From Pyrinomonadaceae bacterium (GTDB lineage Bacteria > Acidobacteriota > Blastocatellia > Pyrinomonadales > Pyrinomonadaceae): a stretch of 9,507 nucleotides of DNA. How positions within the stretch are numbered: the first letter of the stretch is position 1; each line of letters begins with the position of its first letter. Under the pieces are notes generated by a model. The model searched no databases, was not told the DNA's origin, and worked only from the letters and a program-made list of their open reading frames with translations. Both the position numbers and the translations under genes were made by a program. Where the stretch lies: positions 1 through 9,507 of the forward strand of contig JACCTF010000126.1 of the NCBI GenBank assembly GCA_013812565.1, given 5' to 3'. Positions 1 through 6,677 of the stretch are shown piece by piece.

Positions 1-389
1 CGCACGACGAAGGGCGCGACCGTGCCGGGCGGCATAAAGGCGCGCGACCGCTCGACGTAAGAGACGACTTGCGCCAGGGCCGTGCTCATGTCGGTGCCCG
101 GATGGAAGTAGAGTTTGCAGAGTCCGACGCCCTGGATCGACTTCGATTCAACGTGCTCGATGCCGGTGATGTAGAGGAAGTGGTACTCATAGTAGGAAAC
201 GAGGAAGCTTTCCATCTGCGCCGGGTTCATGCCGCCATAAGGCTGCGCAACGTAGATCACCGGCAAGTTGAGGTTCGGGAAAATGTCCACGGCCATGCGC
301 TTGTAAGCAAGGATTGAACATAAAGCGATGCCGACCACGAGCACCAGGATTGTTACGGGGCGACGCAGCGCCGTGTTGATTAACCACAT
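1..389 (-). CDS. RND-family efflux permease, N-terminal part (runs off the window)
   Basis: This is the first 129 codons of an inner-membrane proton-driven efflux pump of the RND superfamily (AcrB/MdtB/CzcA-like). Reading starts at ATG 389 with [20 protein letters not shown], the usual RND opening: a short cytoplasmic amphipathic helix, an Arg-Arg-Pro turn, then transmembrane helix 1 (about residues 12-30). It continues into the periplasmic porter domain with the typical [16 protein letters not shown] motif (about 32-47), followed by a Tyr-rich [17 protein letters not shown] segment where many HAE1 pumps have a V-E-x-x-L-x-x-V-P-G stretch. The remaining domains lie beyond position 1. A GGAG at 403-400, inside the end of the preceding TolC-type gene, sits 10 nt before the ATG, so the two are probably co-translated. 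The frame is open to the window edge. The family is secure; the substrate (drug, solvent or metal) cannot be told from this part. Confidence 0.92.
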   Translation of the reverse strand, partial: MWLINTALRRPVTILVLVVGIALCSILAYKRMAVDIFPNLNLPVIYVAQPYGGMNPAQMESFLVSYYEYHFLYITGIEHVESKSIQGVGLCKLYFHPGTDMSTALAQVVSYVERSRAFMPPGTVAPFVV

Positions 390-393
390 GTAT

Positions 394-1917
394 TTACTTC
401 TCCGGGGTGCTGCTCTGAATAGTCGGAGCTTGAGGGTTAGTTGATTGTTGCAGATTAGTCACTTGTCGTAGAAACGGCTCGATAGCGCCTCGCGCTTGGG
501 CGGCGGCGAGCAACGCCCGCCACATGTTGAGTCGCGCCACGGCAACGTCGATCTCGGATTGTGCGAGCAGGCGTTGCGCGTCGGCTACCTCCGTAATCGT
601 CGCTAACCCAAACTTGTATTGAGCTTGCGCCGCTGCGTCAGCCTGTTGAGAAGCAGTTAGCTTAACAGGAGCTTCGGCCGCAATGCGTCTGGTGCTTTCG
701 ATTAACGCTCGCGCCTGCGCCTCTTGCGACTTCAACTCCTGTGTGACCCGGTCAAGACGCGCCTGTTCCGCGAGCGCGTTGCTGCGCTCGATGCGGCGAC
801 GTGAGCGTAGCTCGAAGATGTCAAAGACGGGGAAAGTGACGGACAGCCCGGTGGCGATATTAGGCGTGATTGGCAGGATGCCGTTAAAGCCGCCCTCGAA
901 GCGGCCGTCGTTGCGCACGCCCGTTCCTCGCGCGCTGATCGCTGCTTGATAGTTGAAGCGCGGGAAATATGACCGATCCAACAACCGCCCGCGCGCTTCG
1001 ATTGTTTCGATTTGAAGCTTTTGTGCGAGAGCTTGCGGGTGCTCCTCAAGGTTAGCGACTACCGGCGATTCTATTGAAGGAGGCTGTTCCAGCAGTGCGC
1101 CCGTATTGATAGTGACATCAGTGCCCGCGACTCCAAGCCGCTCAGCCAGTTGCGCACGACGGACCTCAACGGTTTGCTGCGCTTGCAGAAGTTGGATTTT
1201 GGCATCCGACAAATTAGCATCGGCGCGTGAAGCGTCTGATCCTGGACGCAACCCATTCTGGACCAGAACGCGCACGGCGTTGGCGAAGGTTTGCTGCCGC
1301 TCGACATTAGACTGTGCGACTCGCACTACCTGCTCTGCCGCAACCGTCGCAAGAAAGGCATCGGCAGCCGCAGTTGCCACGTCGAGCCGCGTTACTTCCA
1401 CTTCCGCTTCAACTCGCTTCGCTCCAGCGCGGGCGACATCAGTCGCCGCACGCCGTCGTCCAAAATCAAAAGGCTCCCATGAAAGCAACGCTCCCGTCGC
1501 GCTGCCCCACGAAGTCGAGATGGATGCTGAGTCAACAGGTCGCCCGGTGAGTGTTGGTATAACCCCCTGCGGCAGCACAAGCCCGGTGATGTTGTTGATG
1601 GTTGCTCGGTTAGCTTGCCCGATCAGATCAACGCGCGGTCGGTAAGCCGTGCGCGTTAGTTCGATCTCTTCGCGCGCGACTTCCACTTCGGCTTGTCTTT
1701 CGCGGATTGTCGGGTAGTTCTTCAGCGCTAGTTCGATTGCCGTGTTCAACCGCATCGGCTCCTGCGCATGACCGCTGATGCTTAGCACACCGACACAAAC
1801 GAGCACCAACATAGCGGCGGTGCAGAATGATCTGAAGGTCTGTGTCAGACCATAAACAGTTATCACTTGCGGCATATTACCCTTGCAGGATTTTTGGCAA
1901 CGCCACCGACGCTTCAT
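394..1917 (-). CDS. TolC-family outer-membrane efflux channel protein
   Basis: A 507-residue outer-membrane factor, which forms the trimeric channel for an RND pump. An N-terminal export signal (hydrophobic core about residues 32-48, likely cleavage after SGHA before Gln52) is followed by the outer-membrane-efflux start [25 protein letters not shown]. Two related long alpha-helical halves follow, rich in Ala, Gln, Arg and Glu, with extended barrel strands of the type [12 protein letters not shown] and [15 protein letters not shown]. Both length and repeat pattern fit the family. The start at 1917 has AGGAG (1932-1928) 10 nt upstream. A second ATG at 1875 has AAGGG only 4 nt before it and would shorten the unusually long N-region by 14 residues, so the exact start is uncertain. 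The gene ends 5 nt ahead of the RND permease start, making a TolC-RND operon. No adaptor (membrane fusion protein) gene lies upstream; it may follow the RND gene outside the window. Confidence 0.93.
   Translation of the reverse strand: MKRRWRCQKSCKGNMPQVITVYGLTQTFRSFCTAAMLVLVCVGVLSISGHAQEPMRLNTAIELALKNYPTIRERQAEVEVAREEIELTRTAYRPRVDLIGQANRATINNITGLVLPQGVIPTLTGRPVDSASISTSWGSATGALLSWEPFDFGRRRAATDVARAGAKRVEAEVEVTRLDVATAAADAFLATVAAEQVVRVAQSNVERQQTFANAVRVLVQNGLRPGSDASRADANLSDAKIQLLQAQQTVEVRRAQLAERLGVAGTDVTINTGALLEQPPSIESPVVANLEEHPQALAQKLQIETIEARGRLLDRSYFPRFNYQAAISARGTGVRNDGRFEGGFNGILPITPNIATGLSVTFPVFDIFELRSRRRIERSNALAEQARLDRVTQELKSQEAQARALIESTRRIAAEAPVKLTASQQADAAAQAQYKFGLATITEVADAQRLLAQSEIDVAVARLNMWRALLAAAQARGAIEPFLRQVTNLQQSTNPQAPTIQSSTPEK
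400..403 (-). promoter_or_regulatory. Ribosome binding site of the RND permease gene
   Basis: GGAG lies within the last codons of the TolC-type gene, 10 nt before the ATG at 389. It supports that start and suggests the two genes are translated from one message. Confidence 0.6.
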
Positions 1918-1946
1918 CGGCGCACTGCTCCTGACGGCATTCGTGC

Positions 1947-1971
1947 GAGAGCCAGAAGCTCATGGACTCTC
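1947..1971. other. Imperfect hairpin in the gap before the TolC-type gene
   Basis: On the + strand GAGAG-CCA (1947-1954) can pair with TGG-A-CTCTC (1963-1971), giving an 8-bp stem with one bulged A and an 8-nt loop. It lies in the 110-nt gap between the DUF1259 gene and the TolC-type gene, 30 nt before the TolC start in transcript order. No T-run follows it in the minus direction, so an intrinsic terminator is not supported. It could be a leader structure or chance. The rest of the gap shows no promoter I would defend. Confidence 0.25.
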
Positions 1972-2027
1972 CGACTTTTCACAGTTGACTTCAAGTGCTC
2001 TACGGGCTGATCGCTTCGTTCTTGACG

Positions 2028-3032
2028 TTATTTGATCGTTTTGTGATCCCGGTGCGTTTTGTGGTTCCCCTTCCCGAGTTGGTCGAGCGCGGCACGGAAC
2101 CCCTGCGCCAGGGTCGTCGCCGAACCACGACCGTAGTAGTGCAGGAAGATAATGCGCGGCTGCTCGCCGAGCATATGGTGGTGCAGCGCTACGACTTCCA
2201 AGTTGTTTTGCCGTAGAGCGCGAATCACTGGGTTCACTTCCCCTTCGAGCATTGCCATGTCACCGGCGATGTGAGCAGCCTCCGCCGTGCCCGCGAACGC
2301 TGCCCACGAGTTCAAGCCGATGTTCGCCGTTATCTCCGCGTTCATCGCCATGATCGTCATATCATCACGCCCGATGGTGTACTTGTAAGTCGGGCCGTTC
2401 ACCGTACCCGTGTGCCCCACGATTTTGTCGAGCGCGGGCAGATCAAAGATTTCCTTGCCCGTGCGAGTTGATGCAGGACCGGCGGGCGGTTGATTGGCCG
2501 GGAAGAGCTTGGTGGTCTTGATGGCTGCGGCGTAGCGACGCGCCAGATCAGCCGTGTCGCCCATGCCGTGCAGGTGCATGTAGAAGATGCGCGGTTGTTC
2601 GTAGAAGAAGTGGTTATGGATGGCGCTGACCTCTAAACCGTTCGTGTGCGCTGCCGAGATCAACCCGTTGACTTCTTCTTCGAGCAGCACCGTGTCGCTC
2701 ATCATCACCGCCGACTTACCGTCCGTCGTTTTCTTGAACGATACCCATCCGCCGAATCCCAAAGGAATCGGTACCGCCTCACCCTTGATGCTGACCTTCA
2801 GATCGTTACGCGGAAGTGGCACGGTGTACACAGCCTCAGCCTCGACATATCTTCCCTTCTTGCCGAGCGCCGCATCGACCGCTGCCATGTTGTCCGGTGC
2901 CATCGGCGGAGTCTTACTCTTGACCAGAGTTGCCCCGGCTTGTGTGACGCTTTCCAGACCTGCGGCTCCCGCTGCTCCCAGCACGGCGGCGGCACGCAAC
3001 ATTTCACGACGACTAAACCTATTTTTATCCAT
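2028..3032 (-). CDS. DUF1259 (LppY/LpqO-type) exported protein with two tandem domains
   Basis: A 334-residue protein of the uncharacterised DUF1259 family. It opens with a twin-arginine leader (SRREMLRAAAVLGAAG, residues 7-22), so it is probably exported folded. The body is two copies of one domain, about residues 62-172 and 215-318. Each ends in an aligned block: H139-x-H141-x3-E145-Q-P-R148-I-x3-H153 in copy one and H284-x-H286-x3-E290-Q-P-R293-I-x3-H298 in copy two, followed by a Gly and a helix with A-x-x-(Y/F)-x-A-A. The conserved His and Glu look like metal or substrate ligands, but this is inference, since no reaction is established for the family. The C-terminus is a His/Lys tail. 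The start is taken at 3032, because AAAGGAG lies 8 nt upstream and the Tat leader begins there; a GTG at 3080 lacks such support. It follows the MBL-fold gene after 55 nt, same strand. Confidence 0.88.
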   Translation of the reverse strand: MDKNRFSRREMLRAAAVLGAAGAAGLESVTQAGATLVKSKTPPMAPDNMAAVDAALGKKGRYVEAEAVYTVPLPRNDLKVSIKGEAVPIPLGFGGWVSFKKTTDGKSAVMMSDTVLLEEEVNGLISAAHTNGLEVSAIHNHFFYEQPRIFYMHLHGMGDTADLARRYAAAIKTTKLFPANQPPAGPASTRTGKEIFDLPALDKIVGHTGTVNGPTYKYTIGRDDMTIMAMNAEITANIGLNSWAAFAGTAEAAHIAGDMAMLEGEVNPVIRALRQNNLEVVALHHHMLGEQPRIIFLHYYGRGSATTLAQGFRAALDQLGKGNHKTHRDHKTIK

Positions 3033-3040
3033 GATTTCCA

Positions 3041-3047
3041 CTCCTTT
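3041..3047 (-). promoter_or_regulatory. Strong ribosome binding site of the DUF1259 gene
   Basis: AAAGGAG sits 8 nt before ATG 3032. It decides the start against the in-frame GTG at 3080, which would add 16 residues ahead of the Tat leader. Confidence 0.75.
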
Positions 3048-3087
3048 GAAGTTTCTAAGTCCTCTATGACGAGGATGCACATGATTA

Positions 3088-4161
3088 CTATTTGGATCGA
3101 GGTTGAACTTTCACGGACTCCCCGATATTGATGACCATCAGGTCCTCGCCGACTTCGAGCGGCCCCTTGTACGTCTGCCGCGTCCGCGCAACGAGATCGC
3201 TCGCAGTGAAGTTCGGCGGCAGAATGATATGCGAGTAGACCGCCAGCTTCGGCTTTACCTTGTCGAACACCTGCCCGGCCTCCTCCGGCGTCACGTGGAC
3301 AGCCACACCCGTCTGTGGAGCAGCCGAGACTTCATGAATGAGCAGGTCCACCCCCCGGGAGAACCGAATCAGGTTCTCTGAAAACGCCGTATCACCCGAC
3401 ATCGCGACCGAGTGTCCCCGGTAATCGACACGAAAGCCGAGCGCCGGCTTGATGTTGCCATGAGCGATGTCGAAGGCGGTCACTTTCACGCCGCCCCTCT
3501 CGTACACGACACCCTCCTTGATCTCATGCACCGTCATCTTGATGCCTTCGCTGTTGCCGGCATTCTGGCGAATCTGGATGTCGAGATCGAAAGCCTTCAC
3601 CAGGTTCTCCATCATCGCTCGCGTTCCGGGTGGCCCCCACACTTCGAGGGGAACGTCGGTTCTGCCTCTGATCCAGCCGGTCAGCCATAGATCGTCGATA
3701 CCGACCAGATGGTCCGAGTGAAAGTGTGTGATGAAGAGCTTATTGACATCCTTGAGCGGCACGCCAAGCTGAGCGAGGCGTTGCAAACATCCGCGGCCGC
3801 AATCGAACAACAGTTTATCGCCGCCGGCTTCGTCCAGCGTACTCGGGCCGAAGCGGTCCATCGCCGGCTGGACGAAGCCCGTACCCAACAATGAAACGCG
3901 CAGGTCCTGGCCGTACGCTGCCGGAAGCACGAGCAATGAAATTAAGGCAAAGCAGATCGCCGTCCATAACCGAGTCATGGTGGCTGGGTCATCTCCGCAG
4001 CATCTGAGGAGATTAAGGCCCCTTACTTTACTGAAGCCTTTATGACGAACGGAGTGGGGAATAACGTTTTCTATAAGCATAGCTCCTCCCGTTACTCCGG
4101 CTGCACCTAGCACGGCGGCAGCGCGCAACATCGCACGACGACTGAAACTGTTTCTGTTCAT
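3088..4161 (-). CDS. Exported metallo-beta-lactamase-fold hydrolase (RNase Z/arylsulfatase-like) with two leaders in series
   Basis: A 357-residue protein. From about residue 86 it is an MBL-fold hydrolase of the RNase Z/AtsA-like group. It has the strand RVSLLGTG, the metal motif T145-H146-F-H148-S-D150-H151, a later GDT (256-258, bridging Asp257), an IHE at 275-277 and a final Y-S-H311, which together fit a dinuclear zinc site. Substrate unknown: a secreted enzyme is unlikely to process tRNA, so an ester or sulfate ester is more plausible (inference). The N-terminus is odd. Residues 1-28 form a Tat leader (SRRAMLRAAAVLGAAG) matching that of the DUF1259 protein at 19 of 28 positions. A stretch without family resemblance follows, then at Met62 a complete Sec-type signal peptide (MTRLWTAICFALISLLVLP, cleavage near AAYG-Q). 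The enzyme may start at 4161 (AGGGA about 9 nt upstream) or at 3978 (GGAG 14 nt upstream); 4161 gives the open frame, 3978 the conventional secreted enzyme. Confidence 0.88.
   Translation of the reverse strand: MNRNSFSRRAMLRAAAVLGAAGVTGGAMLIENVIPHSVRHKGFSKVRGLNLLRCCGDDPATMTRLWTAICFALISLLVLPAAYGQDLRVSLLGTGFVQPAMDRFGPSTLDEAGGDKLLFDCGRGCLQRLAQLGVPLKDVNKLFITHFHSDHLVGIDDLWLTGWIRGRTDVPLEVWGPPGTRAMMENLVKAFDLDIQIRQNAGNSEGIKMTVHEIKEGVVYERGGVKVTAFDIAHGNIKPALGFRVDYRGHSVAMSGDTAFSENLIRFSRGVDLLIHEVSAAPQTGVAVHVTPEEAGQVFDKVKPKLAVYSHIILPPNFTASDLVARTRQTYKGPLEVGEDLMVINIGESVKVQPRSK
3991..4013. other. Small inverted repeat just before the internal start of the MBL-fold gene
   Basis: ATCTCC (3991-3996) and GGAGAT (4008-4013) can form a 6-bp stem with an 11-nt loop. 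In the minus-strand message the downstream arm holds the GGAG that could serve the internal ATG at 3978. The stem is short and may be chance. Confidence 0.25.
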
Positions 4162-4295
4162 AATCTGTATTCCCTATGAAGTTAGTGGAATTACCATCTG
4201 CTTGGCGCTTCACCCGACTCACGGGGCAAGCATCGCTCTTGACCCAACACCTCTTACTGAACGCACCATAAAATCAGCACCGTTGACGACTTTAC
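4162..4295. other. 134-nt gap between the importer ATPase gene and the MBL-fold gene
   Basis: No coding region or RNA gene is visible. I looked for a terminator after the ATPase gene and found only a 4-bp stem with a 5-nt loop (CCCG-ACTCA-CGGG on the + strand near 4213-4225) without a T-run. No good pair of -35 and -10 boxes stands out on the minus strand. The gap is long enough for a promoter and is the most likely boundary between the import cluster and the next two genes. Confidence 0.35.
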
Positions 4296-5018
4296 TTATT
4301 TGCTGCTGCTACTCCCCTTCTGTTTCACCGGCAATGTTCGATCAACCATCTCAACGCGCTCAACACGCCCGGCGCGCATCAGTATCACACGATGTGCGAG
4401 CGCACGCGCTTCCGCGTGGTCGTGCGTGATGTAAAGACTTGTCACGCCGAGTTGCTGTTGCAAAGTGGCGAGTTCAGCCAGCAATTCACCTTTCAATTCG
4501 GTATCCAGGCTCGACATCGGTTCGTCAAGCAGCAACAAGCGTGGACGCCCGACGAGCGCACGCGCAATCGCCACACGCTGCTGCTCACCACCCGAAAGAT
4601 GATCAGGGTAACTTTCAGCAAACCGCTCGATGCGCGTTATCCGCAACGCTTCATCAATCCGCTCCCGCTGTTCAGGCTTTGAAAGTTTGGCGCACCTGAG
4701 CACAAACCTGAGATTGCCTGCGACCGTCAGGTGCGACCACAAGGCGAGGTCTTGAAAGACGAAGCCTAGTCCGCGCGCACGCGGCGGCACGCTGTCACAA
4801 CCATCAGCAGCGACACGCTCGCCCGCGATCCAGATTTCGCCTGCGTCCGGCGTCTCTAGTCCGGCGATAAGACGCAAGAGCGTTGTCTTGCCGCACCCGC
4901 TCGCGCCGAGCAACGCGACTATTTCACCTTCCCCGATGTCGAACGAGACGGCGTCGACGATTGTGCGCTCACGAAATCGCTTCGTCACACCGTCGAGCCG
5001 GACAAAAGCATCACTCAT
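4296..5018 (-). CDS. ABC importer ATP-binding protein (ferric-iron/FbpC-like, short form)
   Basis: A 240-residue nucleotide-binding subunit that powers import through the adjacent permease from the cytoplasmic face. All motifs are present: Walker A GASGCGKT (38-45), Q-loop Gln89 in VFQDLALW, signature LSGGEQQRVAIARAL (141-155), Walker B LLLLDEP (161-167), D-loop SSLD (169-172) and H-loop His199 in ITHDHAEA. The sequence resembles the FbpC/PotA/CysA class. Members of that class usually run to about 340-350 residues with a C-terminal OB-fold regulatory domain. Here the protein ends shortly after the H-loop strand with a KQKGSSSSK tail encoded by AGC-type repeats, so the regulatory domain is absent. 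The start ATG overlaps the permease stop as ATGA (5018-5015), which implies translational coupling. The transporter class is sure; the transported substrate is not. Confidence 0.93.
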   Translation of the reverse strand: MSDAFVRLDGVTKRFRERTIVDAVSFDIGEGEIVALLGASGCGKTTLLRLIAGLETPDAGEIWIAGERVAADGCDSVPPRARGLGFVFQDLALWSHLTVAGNLRFVLRCAKLSKPEQRERIDEALRITRIERFAESYPDHLSGGEQQRVAIARALVGRPRLLLLDEPMSSLDTELKGELLAELATLQQQLGVTSLYITHDHAEARALAHRVILMRAGRVERVEMVDRTLPVKQKGSSSSK

Positions 5019-6676
5019 ATCCGCTTGCCTCTGCTACCTACCTGCCCGCGAGCAAACAAGCCAAGCAGCGTGAGCGGGATGAGGATGATGCCGACTTGCA
5101 AGAGCGCGAGCGCCGCGACTTCGGTAGACGGCGTGTTAGCGATGATGGTATAGACGCGCACCGGCAAAGTTGACTCGCCGGGCGGCGCGACGAGCAGTGT
5201 TGTGCCGAGTTCGCCGAAGGCGAAGATGAACGACACGACCCATGCGGCGGCGAGTCCGGTGCTTATCTGCGGCAAGACGATGTGCGTGAATGTGCGTATC
5301 CAGCTTGCGCCCGCCACCTTAGCGGCCTCTTCGATTGATGTGGGAAGTTGCCGCACGCTCGCCGCCAGCATCAACGCGGCGACAGGAGCAAAACGCGCGA
5401 GGTAAGCGACGACAATGATCCACTGGCTTGAATAAATCTCACCCATCACCCCGGCTCGGTTCCACAACCCGATCAGCCCCACGCCTACTACCGTGCTTGG
5501 TACAGCGAAGATCACGATGAAGAGAAGATCAACTAGCCCGCCACAGCGCGCTCGCATTCGGGCGCGACCGGAGCCGAGCAACACTGCGAGCACGACAATG
5601 AGTGTTGCGCCGAGACAAGCGAGAAACAAGCTGTTAAAGATCGCAGCGCCCGACATCCACGCCGCAGATGCGACACGCCCCGGTCGCCCTGACTCAACGG
5701 CAAGTGTGGTGAGCGGCAGAACGATTGACGCGGCGAGTATCAGCGCAAGTGCGCCAATCACGACGAGCCGCCACCGCCCGAGCGGCAGGATCATACCCGG
5801 ATGGACGCTGCGCCTGGTCGCCAGCAGTCGCTCGCCGATGATGAGCTTCGTCAGGATCCCAACGATGAGCACGACAATAAGGAGCGGGACGGCGAGCGCC
5901 GTCGCCTGGCCGAAGTCGTAGATCGCGGAGAAGCTGGTAAAGACCTCGGTGGTGAAGACGCGCACGCGCAAGATGCCCGGCACGCCGAACTCGGCGAGCG
6001 TGAGCACGAAGATGATGAGCGCGGCGGCAGCAACCGTCGGCGCGATCAGTGGGAAGCTGATGTGCCACAGCACACTACGGACTGGCGCGACGAGCAACGC
6101 CGCTTCTTCGAGGCGACCATTGACACGACGCGCCGCCGCTTCCGTCGCCAGCATCGACAGCGGATAAAAGCTTGTGCCGAGCACGATGATTGCCCCGGTG
6201 AGGCTGTAGGTCCACTCTGACAGCAGATCGCTTCCGAGCCAACCTGCGACAACTCCTTGTGAGCCGCTAATGAGAATCCAGGAGAGAGCTAACACGTAAG
6301 GCGGAATGACGAGTGGGATGACAAGCGCGATACGCAACAATCTCTTTGCCGGTAAAGCGGCGCGAGCCAGAAGCAGTCCGAGCGGTGCGCCAACGATGGT
6401 GGCGAGCAGCGCCGCTCCGGTGCCGAGCAGCGTGCTTGTCCAAAGCAAGTTGCGTTGTCTGGCATCGAGCAGCAGTTGTCGGTAATTACTAAAACTGATT
6501 TCCCCATTCGCATCCACGAAGGAGACGCCGAGCATGTAGATGACCGGCAGCACCGAGAGCAGTCCGAACAGCGTGACGGCAACGCCGAGGGTGATCGCGC
6601 GCGACGAAGGGAGCACTGACATGGGGAAGCTTGCGCGCCGCATTGACGTTTTGTTGCTGGCGATTGTCTCCCTCAC
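5015..6676 (-). CDS. ABC importer permease with two fused membrane domains (ferric-iron/FbpB-like)
   Basis: A 553-residue inner-membrane permease. Two BPD_transp_1 domains in one chain (about residues 75-280 and 345-540) form the whole translocation pore, as in FbpB/AfuB/SfuB. About twelve hydrophobic segments are visible, beginning near residue 28. Each half has an ATPase-docking EAA loop: EEAALLVAPVRSVLWHISFP (190-209), which lacks the usual Gly, and EEAAKVAGASWIRTFTHIVLP (449-469), which is canonical. The GTG at 6676 is 1 nt beyond the stop of the binding-protein gene, fitting termination-reinitiation, but its ribosome site is weak. ATG codons at 6643 and 6622 are alternatives that would only trim the cytoplasmic N-terminus. 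It overlaps the ATPase gene by 4 nt. Two-domain permeases of this type also serve thiamine and phosphonate importers, so iron is not proven. Confidence 0.93.
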   Translation of the reverse strand: MRETIASNKTSMRRASFPMSVLPSSRAITLGVAVTLFGLLSVLPVIYMLGVSFVDANGEISFSNYRQLLLDARQRNLLWTSTLLGTGAALLATIVGAPLGLLLARAALPAKRLLRIALVIPLVIPPYVLALSWILISGSQGVVAGWLGSDLLSEWTYSLTGAIIVLGTSFYPLSMLATEAAARRVNGRLEEAALLVAPVRSVLWHISFPLIAPTVAAAALIIFVLTLAEFGVPGILRVRVFTTEVFTSFSAIYDFGQATALAVPLLIVVLIVGILTKLIIGERLLATRRSVHPGMILPLGRWRLVVIGALALILAASIVLPLTTLAVESGRPGRVASAAWMSGAAIFNSLFLACLGATLIVVLAVLLGSGRARMRARCGGLVDLLFIVIFAVPSTVVGVGLIGLWNRAGVMGEIYSSQWIIVVAYLARFAPVAALMLAASVRQLPTSIEEAAKVAGASWIRTFTHIVLPQISTGLAAAWVVSFIFAFGELGTTLLVAPPGESTLPVRVYTIIANTPSTEVAALALLQVGIILIPLTLLGLFARGQVGSRGKRI

Positions 6677-6677
6677 T

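Noticed and set aside
187..387. 66-codon minus-strand frame starting with GTG
   Set aside because: It is out of frame with the RND permease start at 389, whose product is immediately recognisable over the same bases.
732..1307. Minus-strand alternative frames (105 and 78 codons)
   Set aside because: They are out-of-frame readings of the TolC-type gene and show no domain or start signal of their own.
1106..1645. 179-codon open frame on the + strand
   Set aside because: It lies wholly inside the TolC-type gene on the opposite strand. Its product is Ser/Ala/Arg-rich without recognisable domains, which is typical of an antisense shadow.
1947..1971. Intrinsic terminator after the DUF1259 gene
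   Set aside because: The stem is interrupted by a bulge, and the bases following it in the minus direction are not a T-run.
2620..3131. Two overlapping + strand open frames (149 and 161 codons)
   Set aside because: Both mirror the DUF1259 gene, whose Tat leader, domain repeat and ribosome site make the minus strand the coding one.
4162..4295. Sigma-70 promoter or terminator in the largest intergenic gap
   Set aside because: Scattered TTG and TAAT-like words do not combine into boxes with acceptable spacing, and the only stem is 4 bp.
5493..6220. Several + strand and alternative minus-strand frames over the permease gene
   Set aside because: They overlap a permease with clear membrane segments and EAA loops. 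Their products are low-complexity Arg/Ser/Asp-rich sequences.
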